From NCBI GenBank assembly GCA_949361645.1, contig OX442429.1, positions 1,987,231 through 2,051,230 of the forward strand: 64,000 nucleotides of DNA, in the 5' to 3' direction. Under the pieces are notes generated by a model. It did not search any database and was not told where the DNA came from. It saw only the letters and a program-made list of their open reading frames with translations. Made by a program: the position numbers and the translations under genes. This document shows positions 44,430-56,269 of the stretch, in pieces. This stretch comes from Spongilla lacustris. Its lineage: Eukaryota > Porifera > Demospongiae > Spongillida > Spongillidae. Positions within the stretch are counted from its first letter, which is position 1; every line of letters begins with the position of its first letter.

Positions 44430-45804
44430 CAGTGGCGTGGTGGCTACTTCTTGGCTGGGTGGGCACTTGCATATTTTGGCGCCCCCCCCCCCCCCCCGAA
44501 GCCCATTTTAACGCTCGTATGAGTAAATTATAATACATGTACTGTATATGTAACTATACATGCGCTAACTGAACGGCTGAACGGTAGATTGCGATGTTAA
44601 AGAAGTGCTCTGGAGTCTGGACAATTCGGATGAACTTTGCTGTACAATGGCCTTATTAGAAAAGCACATAAGAAGTTTCTTCTCTACCCGGCTGTCGTCA
44701 ACATGAGCCCTTCTAACCTTTCTAGAGATAATACGTAAATCTCTGGCCTTTAATTCTTGCATCATGGTATAGATCGGAGACGTGTTTAGTGCCGAAAAGC
44801 TGCATGCGTACTGCAACTGCTATCGAATACTGCTTGCACAATTCAGAAAAAGCATCCAGAACGTGGTATTTCATGCATGAGGTTGCAGAGAATTGATAAT
44901 GCAATGGATAGTACCACGGTATAATTTCTGTCTATTTCTCTACATATGTCATCAGTGACAGCTTGCTCAGTCTCTTCTTTGTCCTTACACCCATGTTCAT
45001 GCAGATCAACATGCATGTTCTGATTCCTCGAAAAGCTATAAAACGTATTAAAGACTTGAGCAAAACTTAGCTTGATAACTCCTCCGCGCATCCAAGTGTC
45101 ATGCAAGTCATAACCAAACCTATGCATACGTTTAGCTTCTTCATCAAGACTTTCTTCTTCGCTTTCATTTGCGATACGATGCTCCGATCAGATTTCTTTC
45201 TTTTCCATTTGTCTTCCATCGAACAATTCTTACAACTGAAAATGTATTCCGATCAGACTATGCATGCGCGCGCGTGCGAGGATCGAGCGCTAATGTCTTT
45301 AAGATTGACAAAGAGATATACCGTAAAGTACCATGCACGAATAAGCTTCCCCCTCCACCCCCACCGAAAAAATGTTTCGTCCTTAAACGAGCGTATCTTC
45401 GTAATCATGAACGCAGTTGAGTGCTGTTCTTTAAAATCCTGTTGCGATACCAGTTCTTTCTTGAAATGCTGAAACAGGTACGCTGAAGCGTTAATGATTA
45501 CGAAAATACGCTCGTTTAAACACGAGACTTTTTTTTTCGGTGGGGGCGGAGGGGGAGTATTCTAATTACACATGATACGGTCAAATTTTCAATAGTACTA
45601 AATTGCACGGTGGCCGGCCTTCGTTCCAACAAGTGATTGCCGATTTTTTAAATTGCCTAGACTATGATTTACGTATCGAAAAAATAAATTTGGTTATAAC
45701 CTTTCCGTTTCAAGGCGCCCCTTGTGCTCGGTGGCGCCCCCATTTTTAAGCCCCGCTGGGGGGGCATTTGCCCCCCCCGGCCCCCCCTGGCCACCACGCC
45801 ACTG
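44430..45804. mobile_element. hAT-like element Hb nested in Ha
   Basis: Ends cagtggcgtggtggc and gccaccacgccactg, flanked by atgcatgc on both sides (44,422-44,429 and 45,805-45,812). Hd lacks it at the matching place (gtagaaccacagatgaag, ~48,310). Minus-strand open pieces (44,565-45,180) carry HRFGYDLHDTWMRGG and ETEQAVTDDICREID but no transposase motif I can name. A G/C-rich end occurs on each side. Confidence 0.9.
45348..45556. repeat. ~209-bp fold-back inside Hb
   Basis: ccccctccacccccaccgaa at the left and ttcggtgggggcggaggggg at the right are inverses, as are cttaaacgagcgtatcttcg and cgaaaatacgctcgtttaaa further in. Probably a third-level insertion. Confidence 0.7.
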
Positions 45805-46588
45805 ATGCATGCACAGATGAAGTTTACGCACCACCAGCCATGCAGCCTCAATTTCACCATCGCGAGTTTAGAAAATACTAGTAACTAAGTAGGTCTAAAT
45901 GCGATCGCGGCAATATCAGCTCAGAGAGATTGATGCAAGAAACCAGCTGGTTCGAAATGCACTAAGCGAACTAACTTTGATTTGTAGCTGGAGCTGTCCG
46001 TCGTCATGACTCGTGAAGATGGAAATCTATTGGCTACTGCCCGTGCATCTGATCTCGTCCCCACGTATATATAAATAGTAACACCAGTGACGTTATTTAA
46101 CGTTACGTTTCAAATTAATTGGAAGTAAATTATGTAATATCGTAATCGCGTATCCGGATATCGTCATAAAAAGGTATTCGAATAATGGACGAATTGTCAA
46201 TGCAGACGACGAATACCTAAGTACCTCCGAATGGAGATTCACAAACCGAATAGAACAAATCCAATAATCGATTTTTCCGAGTAATGCTAAATTACTATTC
46301 GAACGGATAGGTTTTTGCGAATATCCGAATAACCCGAATAACCTGATAACCGGTTACACACCCTACTTTGGGCCGAGTGCGCCGGGCCTGGATTCGAAGA
46401 TGCAGGATATGCAACTTACATGTAGATATACATGTATATGGATCCATATAACTAACCGCTCCGAATGCTTGGACTCGATGCCCTATCAGAATCGTGGCTA
46501 GTTACATGCTTTTCTCGATCGCCTAGTCCCTGCACTATTATACGACCTGAAGGCTTACAAGAGCACTGAAGCTTGGAAATATGTTATG

Positions 46589-47384
46589 CAGTGATGCCGC
46601 GGCCAGCACGGACCGTCCGTGACCGTATTCATTTGACGGTTTTTGACGGCCGACCGTGACCGTGACCGGGAAGCTTACCGATCACGTGATTAAACCGTGA
46701 AAAATAATTGGCCGTCAAATTTATTTGCTGGCCGTCCGTGGCCGTCAGAACTTTTGACGGTCCATTAAGTCTATTCACGTTACTAGCGTCACGTGCAGTG
46801 GATTGTTTCACTGCGTAGCAAATGTCGTCTTTCCAAGAACCTTTGAGGATAAGCCACCTGATAACGCGGTGAAGTCTGCAGCAAACCCACCCGACTGTCA
46901 CCAACACGTGGCTATGGAACTATTTATTATTTACGTTGTCCCCCTCGCCATGACATAGTCTCGTCCCCAGCCTGATATGTATTCGTAATATGCATCCGCT
47001 GCTGCCGAATGTGAGTCTGGGGACGCGACTTGCCATGTTATCGCGTGGATTCCACGTGCGAGCGAGATTTCTCCCAGTTGAGACTCATTGTGAAGATGGA
47101 GGATGGATCCCTTTCTCAGCTGCAATAAAGCCTTTAGTTAATTGAATCTGTTCTTTCACACTTGTTTTGCTATGCCCATGCATACCGTTCATGAACCATT
47201 TCTATTGATACGTGCATTCCAAACGTCTATAGCATAAATAATGACCGTTCGTGACCGTATTCAAATTTTGACGGACCGTATTGAAAGCATACGGTCCATC
47301 TTTGACCGTGAACGTGACCGTCTATATCCAAACGGCCAGCCGTGAACGCGACCGGATTGTCAAAAGCTGGCCGCGGCATCACTG
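46589..47384. mobile_element. hAT-like element Hc (796 bp)
   Basis: Ends cagtgatgccgcggccagc and gctggccgcggcatcactg, a perfect 19-bp inverse, flanked by atgttatg at 46,581-46,588 and 47,385-47,392. The interior has many gaccgtgaccg-type words near both ends, as subterminal repeats. Non-autonomous. Confidence 0.95.
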
Positions 47385-47722
47385 ATGTTATGTAAGCGGG
47401 ATATCGAATTGCTGAAACTGGCTACATGTAAGTGTTACAGCCCAGGTACATGCAGAATCGACTGAAACATTATTGCATCACCCCTGTATAGGTCATGCAA
47501 GCATAGCCAGAGAATGAGTGATCTACCACTAGTACCCTGGGTCGGGTGGCACAGTTATTTGTGGCTGCATTGCTGTATGAATTCGATGTATACGTAATGG
47601 ATAAAGCATGGAGATCTGCATGCATGTCATCTGGTAAAGAACACTTCTTAAATTAATTGTACACGATACTTCAGAAAGATGTACGTAGCTGGATTGTTCC
47701 CTCTCAAAGCCCTGATGCAAGC

Positions 47723-48892
47723 TAGGGTGTGTAACCGGTTATCAGGTTATTCAGGTTATTCGTATATTCGCAAAAACCTATCCGTTCGAATAGTAATTTA
47801 GCATTACTCGGAAAAATCGATTATTGGATTTGTTCTATTTGAAATAACCGGTTTGTGAATCTCCATTCGGAGGTACTTAGGTATTCGTCGTCCGCATCGA
47901 CAATTCGCCCACTATTCGAATACCTTTTTATGACGATATCCGGATACCCGTTTACGATAGTACATGTAACTACTTCTAATTGGTTAATTAACGTCATTCT
48001 TGTTACTATAATTATTATTTATATATACGTGGGGACGAGATCAGATGCAGTTTACATGTACGGTCGAACTAACCAACAGATCTCCCTCTTCACGAGTCAT
48101 GACGACGGACAGCTCCAGCTACAAATCAAAGTTTGTTCGCTTAGTGCATTTCGAAGTACAGTAGCTGGTTTCTTGCATCAATCTCTCTGAGCTGATAGTG
48201 ATAGACCTATTGCCGCGATCGCAATTATAGGCCTACTTAGTTACTATAGTATTATCAAAACTCGCGATGGTGAAATGGAGGCTGTATGGCTGGTGGTGCG
48301 TAAACTTCATCTGTGGTTCTACTCTTAAGTGCAATGTGTAGGTAGACCTCAGCGTGGTCACGCTAACTTAGGTCAGGACACGCCCATCTAGGTATGTGGT
48401 TAGGCCAAGCGATTTAGGCCTATGTAGATATAGCTGTGGTTGTGTGCTGAGTGCATCTGGTGTGATGTGGGTAGCTGTGGATGCATGCTGTACTGATCTG
48501 GTGTAATGTGGGTAGTTGTAGGAGGGTGTCTGGTGTGATGGAGGTAGCTGTGGTTGTGTGATGGGTTTAGCTATGGTTGTGTGCCACATGAGGGCACTGG
48601 TGTGATGGGGGTAAGCATGTTTGTGTGCTGAGGGCATCTGGTGTTATGGTTTAGCTGTATGAGGGTATCTGATGTGATGTGTACATTTAGGTGGCTCAGT
48701 GAGCAGAAAACCTGAATAACCTAGGTATTCGGCTGGCAAATTGTCAAAACCTATTCGGAAAAATCGATTTTCTTTTTTCAAGTATTCGGAAAAATTGATT
48801 TTTAGATCCGGAAAAACCTGAAAAATCGATTAGTGTTTTAAAAGTATTCGGAAAAATCGATTTTCATTATTCAGGGGAGGTTATACACCCTA
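47723..48892. mobile_element. hAT-like element Hd (1,170 bp)
   Basis: Ends tagggtgtgtaacc and ggttatacacccta, flanked by atgcaagc at 47,715-47,722 and 48,893-48,900. Same family as Ha in the opposite orientation, without the nested insert. The frame at 47,855-48,190 (111 residues) is not recognised. Confidence 0.95.
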
Positions 48893-48900
48893 ATGCAAGC

Positions 48901-50510
48901 TGTATGTCCTATAGTGCAGAATTGTAGACTTACCATATACTTCTTTAGACATCATTTGCAACATCAATTGACATCATGCAGTTTGCAAGCCCTATAATAC
49001 TCTGAAGTTTCCACTCCAATTGTTCATGCATCTATCAATGATACTGTACCCAATGATTACTGTGCTGCTGGCATTCTTCAAGACAATTATCATACAGGCA
49101 TTATATTTAATCCTTACATGATCATCACTTCTGCACGCACTTTGATTTGATTTGATTTGATTTGCAATGGCTTTCTGTCTGTATGCTAACATCCATACCA
49201 CTGGGGATGGATTCAATGCACTATAATATCACTTATTGTGTGAACACCTACATCACCTCCTGCATGGCACTGCATCATCATGCATAATGGGTATATTATA
49301 TGTTATATATCAGTATACCACAAACCATGCTCTGAGACACCAGGTCCCAAAATGGGAAAACTAGCAGAAGGTTTTATCATTAGGTGATGCATGGGATATA
49401 CTTTTGGTCCACAGTAGCTTAGCTCTTTTTGTCTTTCTTTGTGGCATTGTCCACCTGTGGACAATTGACCTGTTCAGAGTAAGCAAGGCAAATAGAAATA
49501 TATGTGAGCTTTTAATCAATTTAATTGGATACTGGTAAGCAGATTAAATATACTTTGCAACCACTACACAGTTTCAAGAACTGTGATTTGCTTTCTTGCA
49601 TTCACAGACTTTTACGGCCACCTCCAGGACGACTATAAAAGGCTACACAACTGCTATTAGCATATTCTGTCAGTAAAAACATCTAAGAATATGGAACTAC
49701 ATATATGTATGTATCAACTGATACTGGGCGTCATCAAGAATGAGCGCACAAATATGCACCTTTGGCTACGCTAATTTCGTATTCTATTTTCTATAAATCT
49801 GCCAACGATATATTCTGCACGTACTAAAGTAGATATTCTGTTAGAGAAATCATCAACCTACTATTTAAATGTTGTTTCATCTTGCTGTGCAAAACTATGG
49901 GCCTACAGATGAGCGCACAAGTTTATCATCGCCACACGGCCCATTGAATATTGGGGTAAAAGGCTTGCTGTACTTCTTCTACTGCTTCTTCTATACGTCG
50001 TAGGAGACTTACTCTTCTATCCCTGGATCCTTCTAAACGGCAATAGTAGTAATGGTCGCTCTTCTGGCTTTGTTTCTTGAGTTTTCTTTTTTGGTCGGCT
50101 ATCTCCCGTCAGTACATCACCGTAAACTAACATCACCACTTGGCTGTCACATGTTTTAATTTATTCATTGTGCCGCGGGAATAAGGTCTACTACATGATG
50201 TAGCGAGTCCGTATACTATAGTCTACGTATATGTATAAAATTCAATGGTTTATATACCACAAGATCGGTAGGCATGTGTTTGTTTAAACCGCGAAACCCG
50301 GCGAAGTGAAAAACACAGTGTTAAACTGTTAGCTCGCGACCTCAAGGGCCACCTAGTTAACATGCATGGCTCTTAAAAACCAATCCAAATACAGAGCTCC
50401 TTGTTTCACAATGCGCACCTTATGGGTATAGTGTGTTTTTAGTAAACCATGCATGCAATTCATTTGAGTTACTTGCAACATATCATGTTGCCTAGCCTAC
50501 ACAACACACA
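48901..50510. other. Unannotated stretch
   Basis: Five gattt units at 49,143-49,168. No gene, terminal repeat or signal recognised in the rest. Confidence 0.4.
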
Positions 50511-50608
50511 TACATGTACAACTGTACACACGCACATGTACAACTGTACACACGCACATGTACAACTGTACACACGCACATGTACAACTGTACACACGCA
50601 CATGTACA
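50511..50608 (+). repeat. 22-bp minisatellite
   Basis: Four to five units of catgtacaactgtacacacg-ca, each containing a tgtacaactgtaca near-palindrome, ending just before the Ginger-like element. Confidence 0.9.
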
Positions 50609-50991
50609 CACAAACACACACACACGCCGGTGTCACAGGCCGGTGTCGTAGTGTACAATGTCCCCCCTAAAATTTGTCCCCCCGGACGTTCTGCACTAGT
50701 GTACAATGTCCCCCCGGACATTCTGCACTAGTGTACAATGTCCCCCCGGACAATCTACACTAGGGCAAACTGTCCCCCTCCAGGGTAAAATGTCCCCCCT
50801 CATAACATTTTATTTCATCTATGACAAGGCTGGGAAGCATTTCATGCAATCCTAATATGGACTTGCCCTGTAGAAAAGGGTGGTATTTTCAAATAAGTAT
50901 ACCGTATCGCACACCGTATCGCACAACGGCAGTACACGGAACGCGTTGACCGTCAAAGCTGCATGTCAGTGTCGTTCCGCCACTTGAAACG

Positions 50992-51125
50992 CTCATTGAA
51001 ACCAATACTGACACACATTTAGAATTTCAGTATTAAAATTCCTTAACAGATACACAGCTTTTATGCCTTCAGTCGTCAAAGCTCTCATTGAAACCAATAC
51101 TCACACACATACACGAACATTCATT
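50992..51125 (+). repeat. Tandem ~70-bp duplication in the Ginger 3' region
   Basis: tcattgaaaccaatactgac ... ttaaaattccttaa occurs at 50,994-51,049 and again at ~51,085-51,141. The second copy reaches the end of the gene. Confidence 0.75.
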
Positions 51126-51126
51126 A

Positions 51127-52140
51127 TTAAAATTCCTTAAGGAGTGGTGAACATTTGTTGATGTATTTCATGGCGGAAATCTCATATGAGAGATTAAAAT
51201 ATCTTGAGATCAATAGGATCATAGCCTGGAAAGTAATGTCACATAAACACAGCTCCACACTGCTGCGTGCACGGCATACCTCAGGAAGAATGTTATATAA
51301 TGCAAAGGCTATTCCCAAACTTGGAAGTCCTTTTTCAATACAAACCTGTTTAGTAATAAGGACTATATAGTTGCAGATTTCCCTCTTCTACATAAAGTGG
51401 AGAAACAGTACGTTACATGTATTACTGAATTAACCAACATATTGTACTCAATGTTATTACCAGTGGTGGAAAAGTATCTAATGGCCATGTATCCGCAACC
51501 TGTACTAAGTCATGATATGTTGGTATTTTTCCTGTTAGTTTGATGTAGCATTCCCTCCAAGATGAAGTTTTCGTTGTACACAAGTTGCGAAGATGAACCT
51601 TAATAGTACATATTATTGCAAGAAATAAGAGTACATGCATATTGTACTAATTGCCACTTACTTCGACATCCTTCAATATACTTCTGACAGTGTGTATAGG
51701 TATAGGTAATTCCCTGATTCAAACACGTCATAAATCTTTGCTTAACATATTCCAAAGGCATACCCAATATCAAATTTTGATGATTTGTACTCTTGGATAA
51801 TCGACTGTGTATTCGTGTGCAAGCTTGTAAGCATCAGCATTCCTTCACCAAAAATGTCATCTTCATAATGTTAGACATGACAGTAGGCACAAGTATGTCA
51901 CATTCCAGTGGCACTGAGTAGTAATATAAGAAACATCCAAATACAATCTTACATATTTTGATACACATTTCACTGCCTGCCCTTACTAATAGCATGCAGC
52001 ACACATACCATTTACTGCTTTGGCTTCTGCACTATTGCTCTCTTGTCTAGCTATTTTTGAGCTCAACATTTCTTTCTGTAAAAACTGTGCTACTTCTCTC
52101 TTTACCTGGATGCAGGAGTATTTGTCTGCACTGCACACAT
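51127..52140 (-). CDS. Ginger gene, 3' exons downstream of the Ulp1 domain
   Basis: Open pieces in likely exons: ~52,125-52,005 (ADKYSCIQVKREVAQFLQKE ... SAEAKAVN before gtatgt), ~51,617-51,465 (VHLRNLCTTKTSSWRECYIK ... LDTFPPL before gtaata) and ~51,330-51,127 (GLPSLGIAFALYNILPEVC ... SPLLKEF, TAA). Composition is coding-like but no domain is recognised. Whether all belong to one transcript with the integrase is inferred from strand, order and consistent splice signals. Confidence 0.45.
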
Positions 52141-52297
52141 AAGTAACAATCACAAAGACATAGTATTATCAATTTAATACAATTCTTGCCTGCCAATGAA
52201 TTCATTCACCAGCCAGGTTCTGAGAGAAGAGGAGTCTGTCTACATTTTTTAAATTTATGAGCATATACTGATCAGGGAAATGCAGGCAACATACCTG

Positions 52298-53234
52298 AAA
52301 ATTCAATGGCTTCGCTTTTGCAATGTGCAGCAAATCTAAGAATATTCGTTACATTCAAATATTATTTGTAGCATTAATAACCTTGCAAACAAATACACCA
52401 CAGTCACTGGAGTTTTCCTGTCTAGGTGTAATCTGTGAAAAAAACTTCTTCATTCTAATTACAACACAAATACTCTCTAATAAAAACCTGAGATGTTACA
52501 GCACTCCATTGATGTTTACAAAATTTAGTACACTTTTTCAATACATGTATTTCTTCCACGAGTATTCTTTGAAAATAATAACAGAAAAATGATTTGTTGC
52601 ACTTTAAATACAACAATGATGTGCTATTTTATTAACTCGCAACATTTCATTGCAGATTGATTTATGGTGTAAAGAACTGTTGGAGTCAAAGCATGTGATT
52701 GTAGTATTGGTGAAATCAATATTCTGCAGGACATACAAACATTGTAAAATGATACAATACATTTAACAGTACATAACTTGCTTACACAGAGTATCCAATG
52801 GTTATCATTCACATTTATTGGAAGAATGATGGAAGATATCATGCCAAGTTTGTCCTGAAACGTTATGTGCAATTATATCTACTCACTTACATTTAGAATA
52901 ACTCACGTTTATTTCATTGCATGGATGTCTAGCCTTTTCATTCCCTGATAGAGAGGAACAATTTCTTTTTATCTTTCGCCTGTCAATTAAATAGCCATGC
53001 CATCTTTGATAAAAATATGTTGTTAAAAACATAATTTTTTTTCTTTTCTTTTTATGATGTGTACTTGACTGCTCCATTTCCAGAAGTTTCATATAAAAAC
53101 TAATGAGCTGAAATTCAAACTTAAATTCAGAATTTGTATAATTTGCGCTCCAATCTGTACCTCACTGTCCATCCACTTGCCATCTAGTACTGCCATAATG
53201 TGCTTTTCAGTAAGCTTCCACTCATTTAATGCCA
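52298..53234 (-). CDS. Ginger gene, Ulp1/C48-type cysteine protease exons
   Basis: Exons on the minus strand: 53,234-~53,105 (ALNEWKLTEKHIMAVLDGKW, the W-x-(N/D)-x-x-I entry of Ulp1 domains), a middle piece (52,883-53,092) with FLTTYFYQRW, 52,854-~52,725 (DKLGMISSIILPINVNDNHW, catalytic His, then SFYN where Y-D is usual), 52,432-~52,383 (QENSSDCGVFVCK, the oxyanion Gln and catalytic Cys) and 52,338-52,298 (FAAHCKSEAIEFS). The order His, Asp/Asn, Gln, Cys is that of SUMO/Ulp1 proteases. Acceptors tttcag and ttcacag precede the exons. The Asp-to-Asn change and uncertain joins leave activity open. It could process the transposase or remove SUMO; that is inference. Confidence 0.65.
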
Positions 53235-53599
53235 CTACAAAATCATCTAATCACCACAGTGAAAAAAATGGTGCAGAACTGTGTAACATATAACAAGGTA
53301 AATGTAGTTGAAGATCGACTTAACCATTTTCATTTCTGGCTGATTCTGATTTTTTACTATCCATGGATTCATCTGTATCTGCAACTGTTAAATCTAAGAT
53401 ATAATTTCTCAATTACAGTCTATCTGTTGTATTTACAGAGAGACAAATAATGCACATCAGTCTGGAAAAGGATTTAATGTCTCTATCACCAAAGTACATT
53501 AATACACTATAGATACAGAATACATGTACATGTACATGTGCATCTACCTTGACAGTCGTCATCATTGCATAACTGTTCTAATAGAGATGAGCCTTCTTT

Positions 53600-53670
53600 C
53601 ATAATTTCATTTGCACTGAAATAAATGTAAGCTTTTAAAGCTTTCACTTTCAATATGAAGAATTGGTTTT
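53600..53670 (-). CDS. Ginger gene, exon 5 after the integrase core
   Basis: The acceptor acattttcag precedes 53,670. AG-A junction with exon 4 gives RKPILHIESES, the usual post-core link in Ty3-like integrases. A second acceptor (tttatttcag) nearby starts ANEIMKEGSSLLEQL-CNDDCQ before gtagat (~53,549), so splicing here is uncertain. Confidence 0.45.
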
Positions 53671-53728
53671 CTGAAAATGTAAAGAAACACTAGTTGATCA
53701 GTAAAATGTACACTAATTTAGAAATTAC

Positions 53729-54903
53729 CTGCAGAACATAAGTTCAAAGGGACTAAACTTTGTAGATTTCTGTTCAGATGTTCTATAGGCAAATAAAACT
53801 CCATCAATAAACTCATCCCAATTATTTTGTTGTTTGTTAACTAATTTCACTAAACACCGTTGCAGAGTCTGGTTATAGCGTTCTACCAAACCGTTGGTTT
53901 GAGGGTGGTATGCGGTGCTAACTCTGTGCTCCGTTCCTAGTCTGCGTAGTAGAACATTGTTCACGTTGTTAATGAATTCCCTTCCTTGGTCAGTGATCAT
54001 AATTTTTGTACAGCCATATCTGTTGTAATTAAATACATGTAAAAACATTACTGCATTGTAGTTGAAAAATATTTGGAAAACAGTATCAAAGATCATACAA
54101 AAGCACAGAATGCTTAGCATTGGTTATTAATGCTTATTCATTGTGTGTGTTATATGTAATGGTAGTAGGACTGTGCTAAACGTTTTTTCAACAGTTCTAA
54201 GTCAAGTATACCTGCAAATGGTTTGATACAAAAACAGGGAAACCTGCTCTGCAGATTTATCAGGTAGTGCCTTAGCCTCTGGCCACTTCGAAAAATAATC
54301 CACCAGTGTAATGATGTAACGATTACCACTCTTGGTCTTAGGTAATGGTCCTATAATATCCACTCCAACCTACAATGAAGCAGTTAATTAGGTCATGTGG
54401 GTATGTGTGTGTTTTTTTTAATACGAATGTTTTACCTGCCTCCATACTTCCTGCTTAACTGGAACTGGGTGAAGTGGTGCTGCTTCCTTCACAAATTTGG
54501 CATCATTTGCTGTCTGACAGAGCTCACAGGTTTGAACAAAATCTGATACGTCTCTCCACAGAAATTTCCAAAAGAACCTCTCGGCAATTTTTTTGTATGT
54601 TTTATCTCGCCCCAAATGGCCAGCTACAGATATATATGTAAGAAACTGCTAGAAATTATAAGATATACCTTCGGGAAGAGAATGACACGCTTCCAGTATT
54701 CTACTTCTCTCTTTCCCGCAGCGAGGAACCTGCTTCCATTCATCCGTCTTAGCCTTCCGATGAAATAGAAGGCCATTTCCCACCATGTAGCTACCAGCTT
54801 TTCTGCGTAAAGCTCTTTTTTGTACTTTCTCACAACCCTCAGGGTAGCAATGATTATTAAGAAATACGTATATTTGCTCGTACTCATCGTCCTCAGTCGC
54901 CAT
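53729..54903 (-). CDS. Ginger integrase (H2C2 zinc finger and DDE core), exons 1-4
   Basis: Exons 54,903-54,669, 54,623-54,436, 54,369-54,212 and 54,019-53,729, joined by GT-AG introns of 45, 66 and 192 bp with matching phases (1, 0, 2). Start ATG at 54,903 (MATEDDEYEQ). Joined exons give HSLPEAGHLGRDKTYKKIA and CELC, the HHCC finger, then VGVDIIGPLP (first Asp), SKWPEAKALP, ITDQGREF (second Asp), STAYHPQTNGLVERYNQTL (Glu) and FSPFELMF. All three catalytic acids are present. The protein would cut and join the element's own ends. Introns and lack of reverse transcriptase separate it from Ty3 retrotransposons. No stop or frameshift was seen in these exons, so recent activity is plausible. Confidence 0.9.
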
Positions 54904-55016
54904 CGTCGATCGCTCAAACGACACGTGCTAATTCATTATCAGAATCATAAAAGCATTTGCAAATGTTATTAATAACACACATATACACAAACAGTAAAAA
55001 TAATGCCTTACACAGG

Positions 55017-56010
55017 CAAGCCTGGATTTTTTTGGCTGGTTTTTAACAAAAATTTGGGTACCCGACTGATCGGTTACACTATCGTCTGTGATCAATTACG
55101 CATCCGATCCTTGGAGTACTGCACGAATTCGTGCAGCAGTAGCATGAATATTATCTAAGTCCTACCTTGTAGCATGAATGTCATTAACAAACCCTCATAG
55201 TCACATGGCGATACTTAGCAGCTGGAAAACTAGGGATAAAGAGAACTGAAGAGGCTTGAGGTTAAAGCTACAGCGACTGACGTCTGGTCATGATGTCTTT
55301 GAAGTACTACCGAGAAGAGACTTGAAGAGTCTGTGTTTTGCATGCCTTTCTATATCATATTGAGTTCTTGTTGTTTCTCTAACCGCTCACATTAAATTAA
55401 TTCATTTTGCTGTGAAATCATGCGTTGATTTAACAATTGATTTAAAATCTAATAATTGATTTGATGCGTTTTTTTTTTTGCTGTGAAAGACCTGGTATAC
55501 GATGTATATTTGTAGGGAAGCATACTGGCATCAAAATCTCGGTCAAATCCATCCCACAAACCGCACCGATTCGTCCCTATATCATAATAGAAAGTCTGGG
55601 GATTGTATGCGCTATTGCCGCGATTATATGTTCATCGGTTGCGTGATAGTACAACCTATCAGTCGGGTACCTATAGCTAGACTAAAACACATCCTAAATT
55701 AAAAAGCATAAAAACCATCCTTCGTCCTCGGTGGCCATGGGAATAGTGTAAAAAAAAACAAAACTAAAACTTACTGGGATTGAGCGTCCAGGGTGGGAAA
55801 TCCGAATAGATATGATTCTATCCTGGTTTTGTCGAACAAAACCCATGTTGACTTATGAATGTAATTGTTGCTTCAACATGGTTTTTTTTCCCGACAGATC
55901 GAACCACGCAGGGTATAACCACATGTATTCCCATCCTGGACGCACAATCCGGGTAGGATGGCTATATAAGGACGGGTTTTGTTAAAAACCAGCCTTAAAT
56001 ATCCAAGTTG
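55017..56010. mobile_element. ~1 kb TIR element in the Ginger 5' region
   Basis: ggctggtttttaacaaaa (55,030-55,047) is mirrored by ttttgttaaaaaccagcc (55,977-55,994), with weaker similarity for ~14 bp outside. An inner pair, gagcgtccagggtgggaa and ttcccatcctggacgcac, lies at 55,783-55,800 and 55,928-55,945. It could be a later insertion or part of the promoter region. Confidence 0.5.
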
Positions 56011-56269
56011 GACGTTTATAACTGTTTCCTTTCATACACTATAGGTAGGACATTGCGCCCTAGTGTGGAGTGTCCGGGGGGGGGGGGGGACATTTTACCC
56101 TGGGGGGGGGGACAGTTAGCCCTAGTGCAGAGTGTCCGGGGGGACATTGTGCACTAGTGCAGAATGTCCGGGGGGACATTCCGCATGGGGGGACATTCCG
56201 CACGGGGGGACAATCCACCCTCCCACACCGGCATACGGGTCCCCCCCCATTTTGGGTCCGGGGGGACCC

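Larger units (their letters stand above)
43840..46365. mobile_element. hAT-like element Ha (host of a nested hAT)
   Basis: Ends tagggtgtgtaacc and ggttacacaccccta-type inverse (exact 14 bp), flanked by ctttgggc at 43,832-43,839 and 46,366-46,373. The subterminal part is rich in aaaatcgattttt and gaataacc words. Removing the nested 1,375-bp element and its duplication leaves ~1.14 kb, matching Hd (47,723-48,892) in reverse. Non-autonomous. Confidence 0.9.
50644..56227 (-). mobile_element. Ginger1-like DNA transposon (5.58 kb)
   Basis: The ends start TGT and finish ACA: tgtcgtagtgtacaatgtcc against the inverse tgtgggagggtggattgtcc. ccgg flanks both sides (50,640-50,643 and 56,228-56,231). The TIRs run ~150-160 bp and contain 32-bp sub-repeats on caatgtccccccggacattc. 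A minus-strand, multi-intron gene encodes a Ty3-like integrase plus a Ulp1-like protease, with no gag, protease or reverse transcriptase. From memory, TGT...ACA ends, a 4-bp duplication, introns and a gypsy-like integrase define Ginger1. Confidence 0.85.

Noticed and set aside
44565..45180. hAT transposase inside Hb
   Set aside because: The minus-strand frames show no hAT dimerisation or DDE motif; Hb looks non-autonomous.
50511..50608. Regular 22-bp repeats as a CRISPR array
   Set aside because: The units are contiguous with no spacers, and the genome is eukaryotic.
53729..54903. Integrase as part of a Ty3 LTR retrotransposon
   Set aside because: No reverse transcriptase, protease or gag nearby. 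The gene has several introns, and the element has TIRs with a 4-bp CCGG duplication rather than LTRs.
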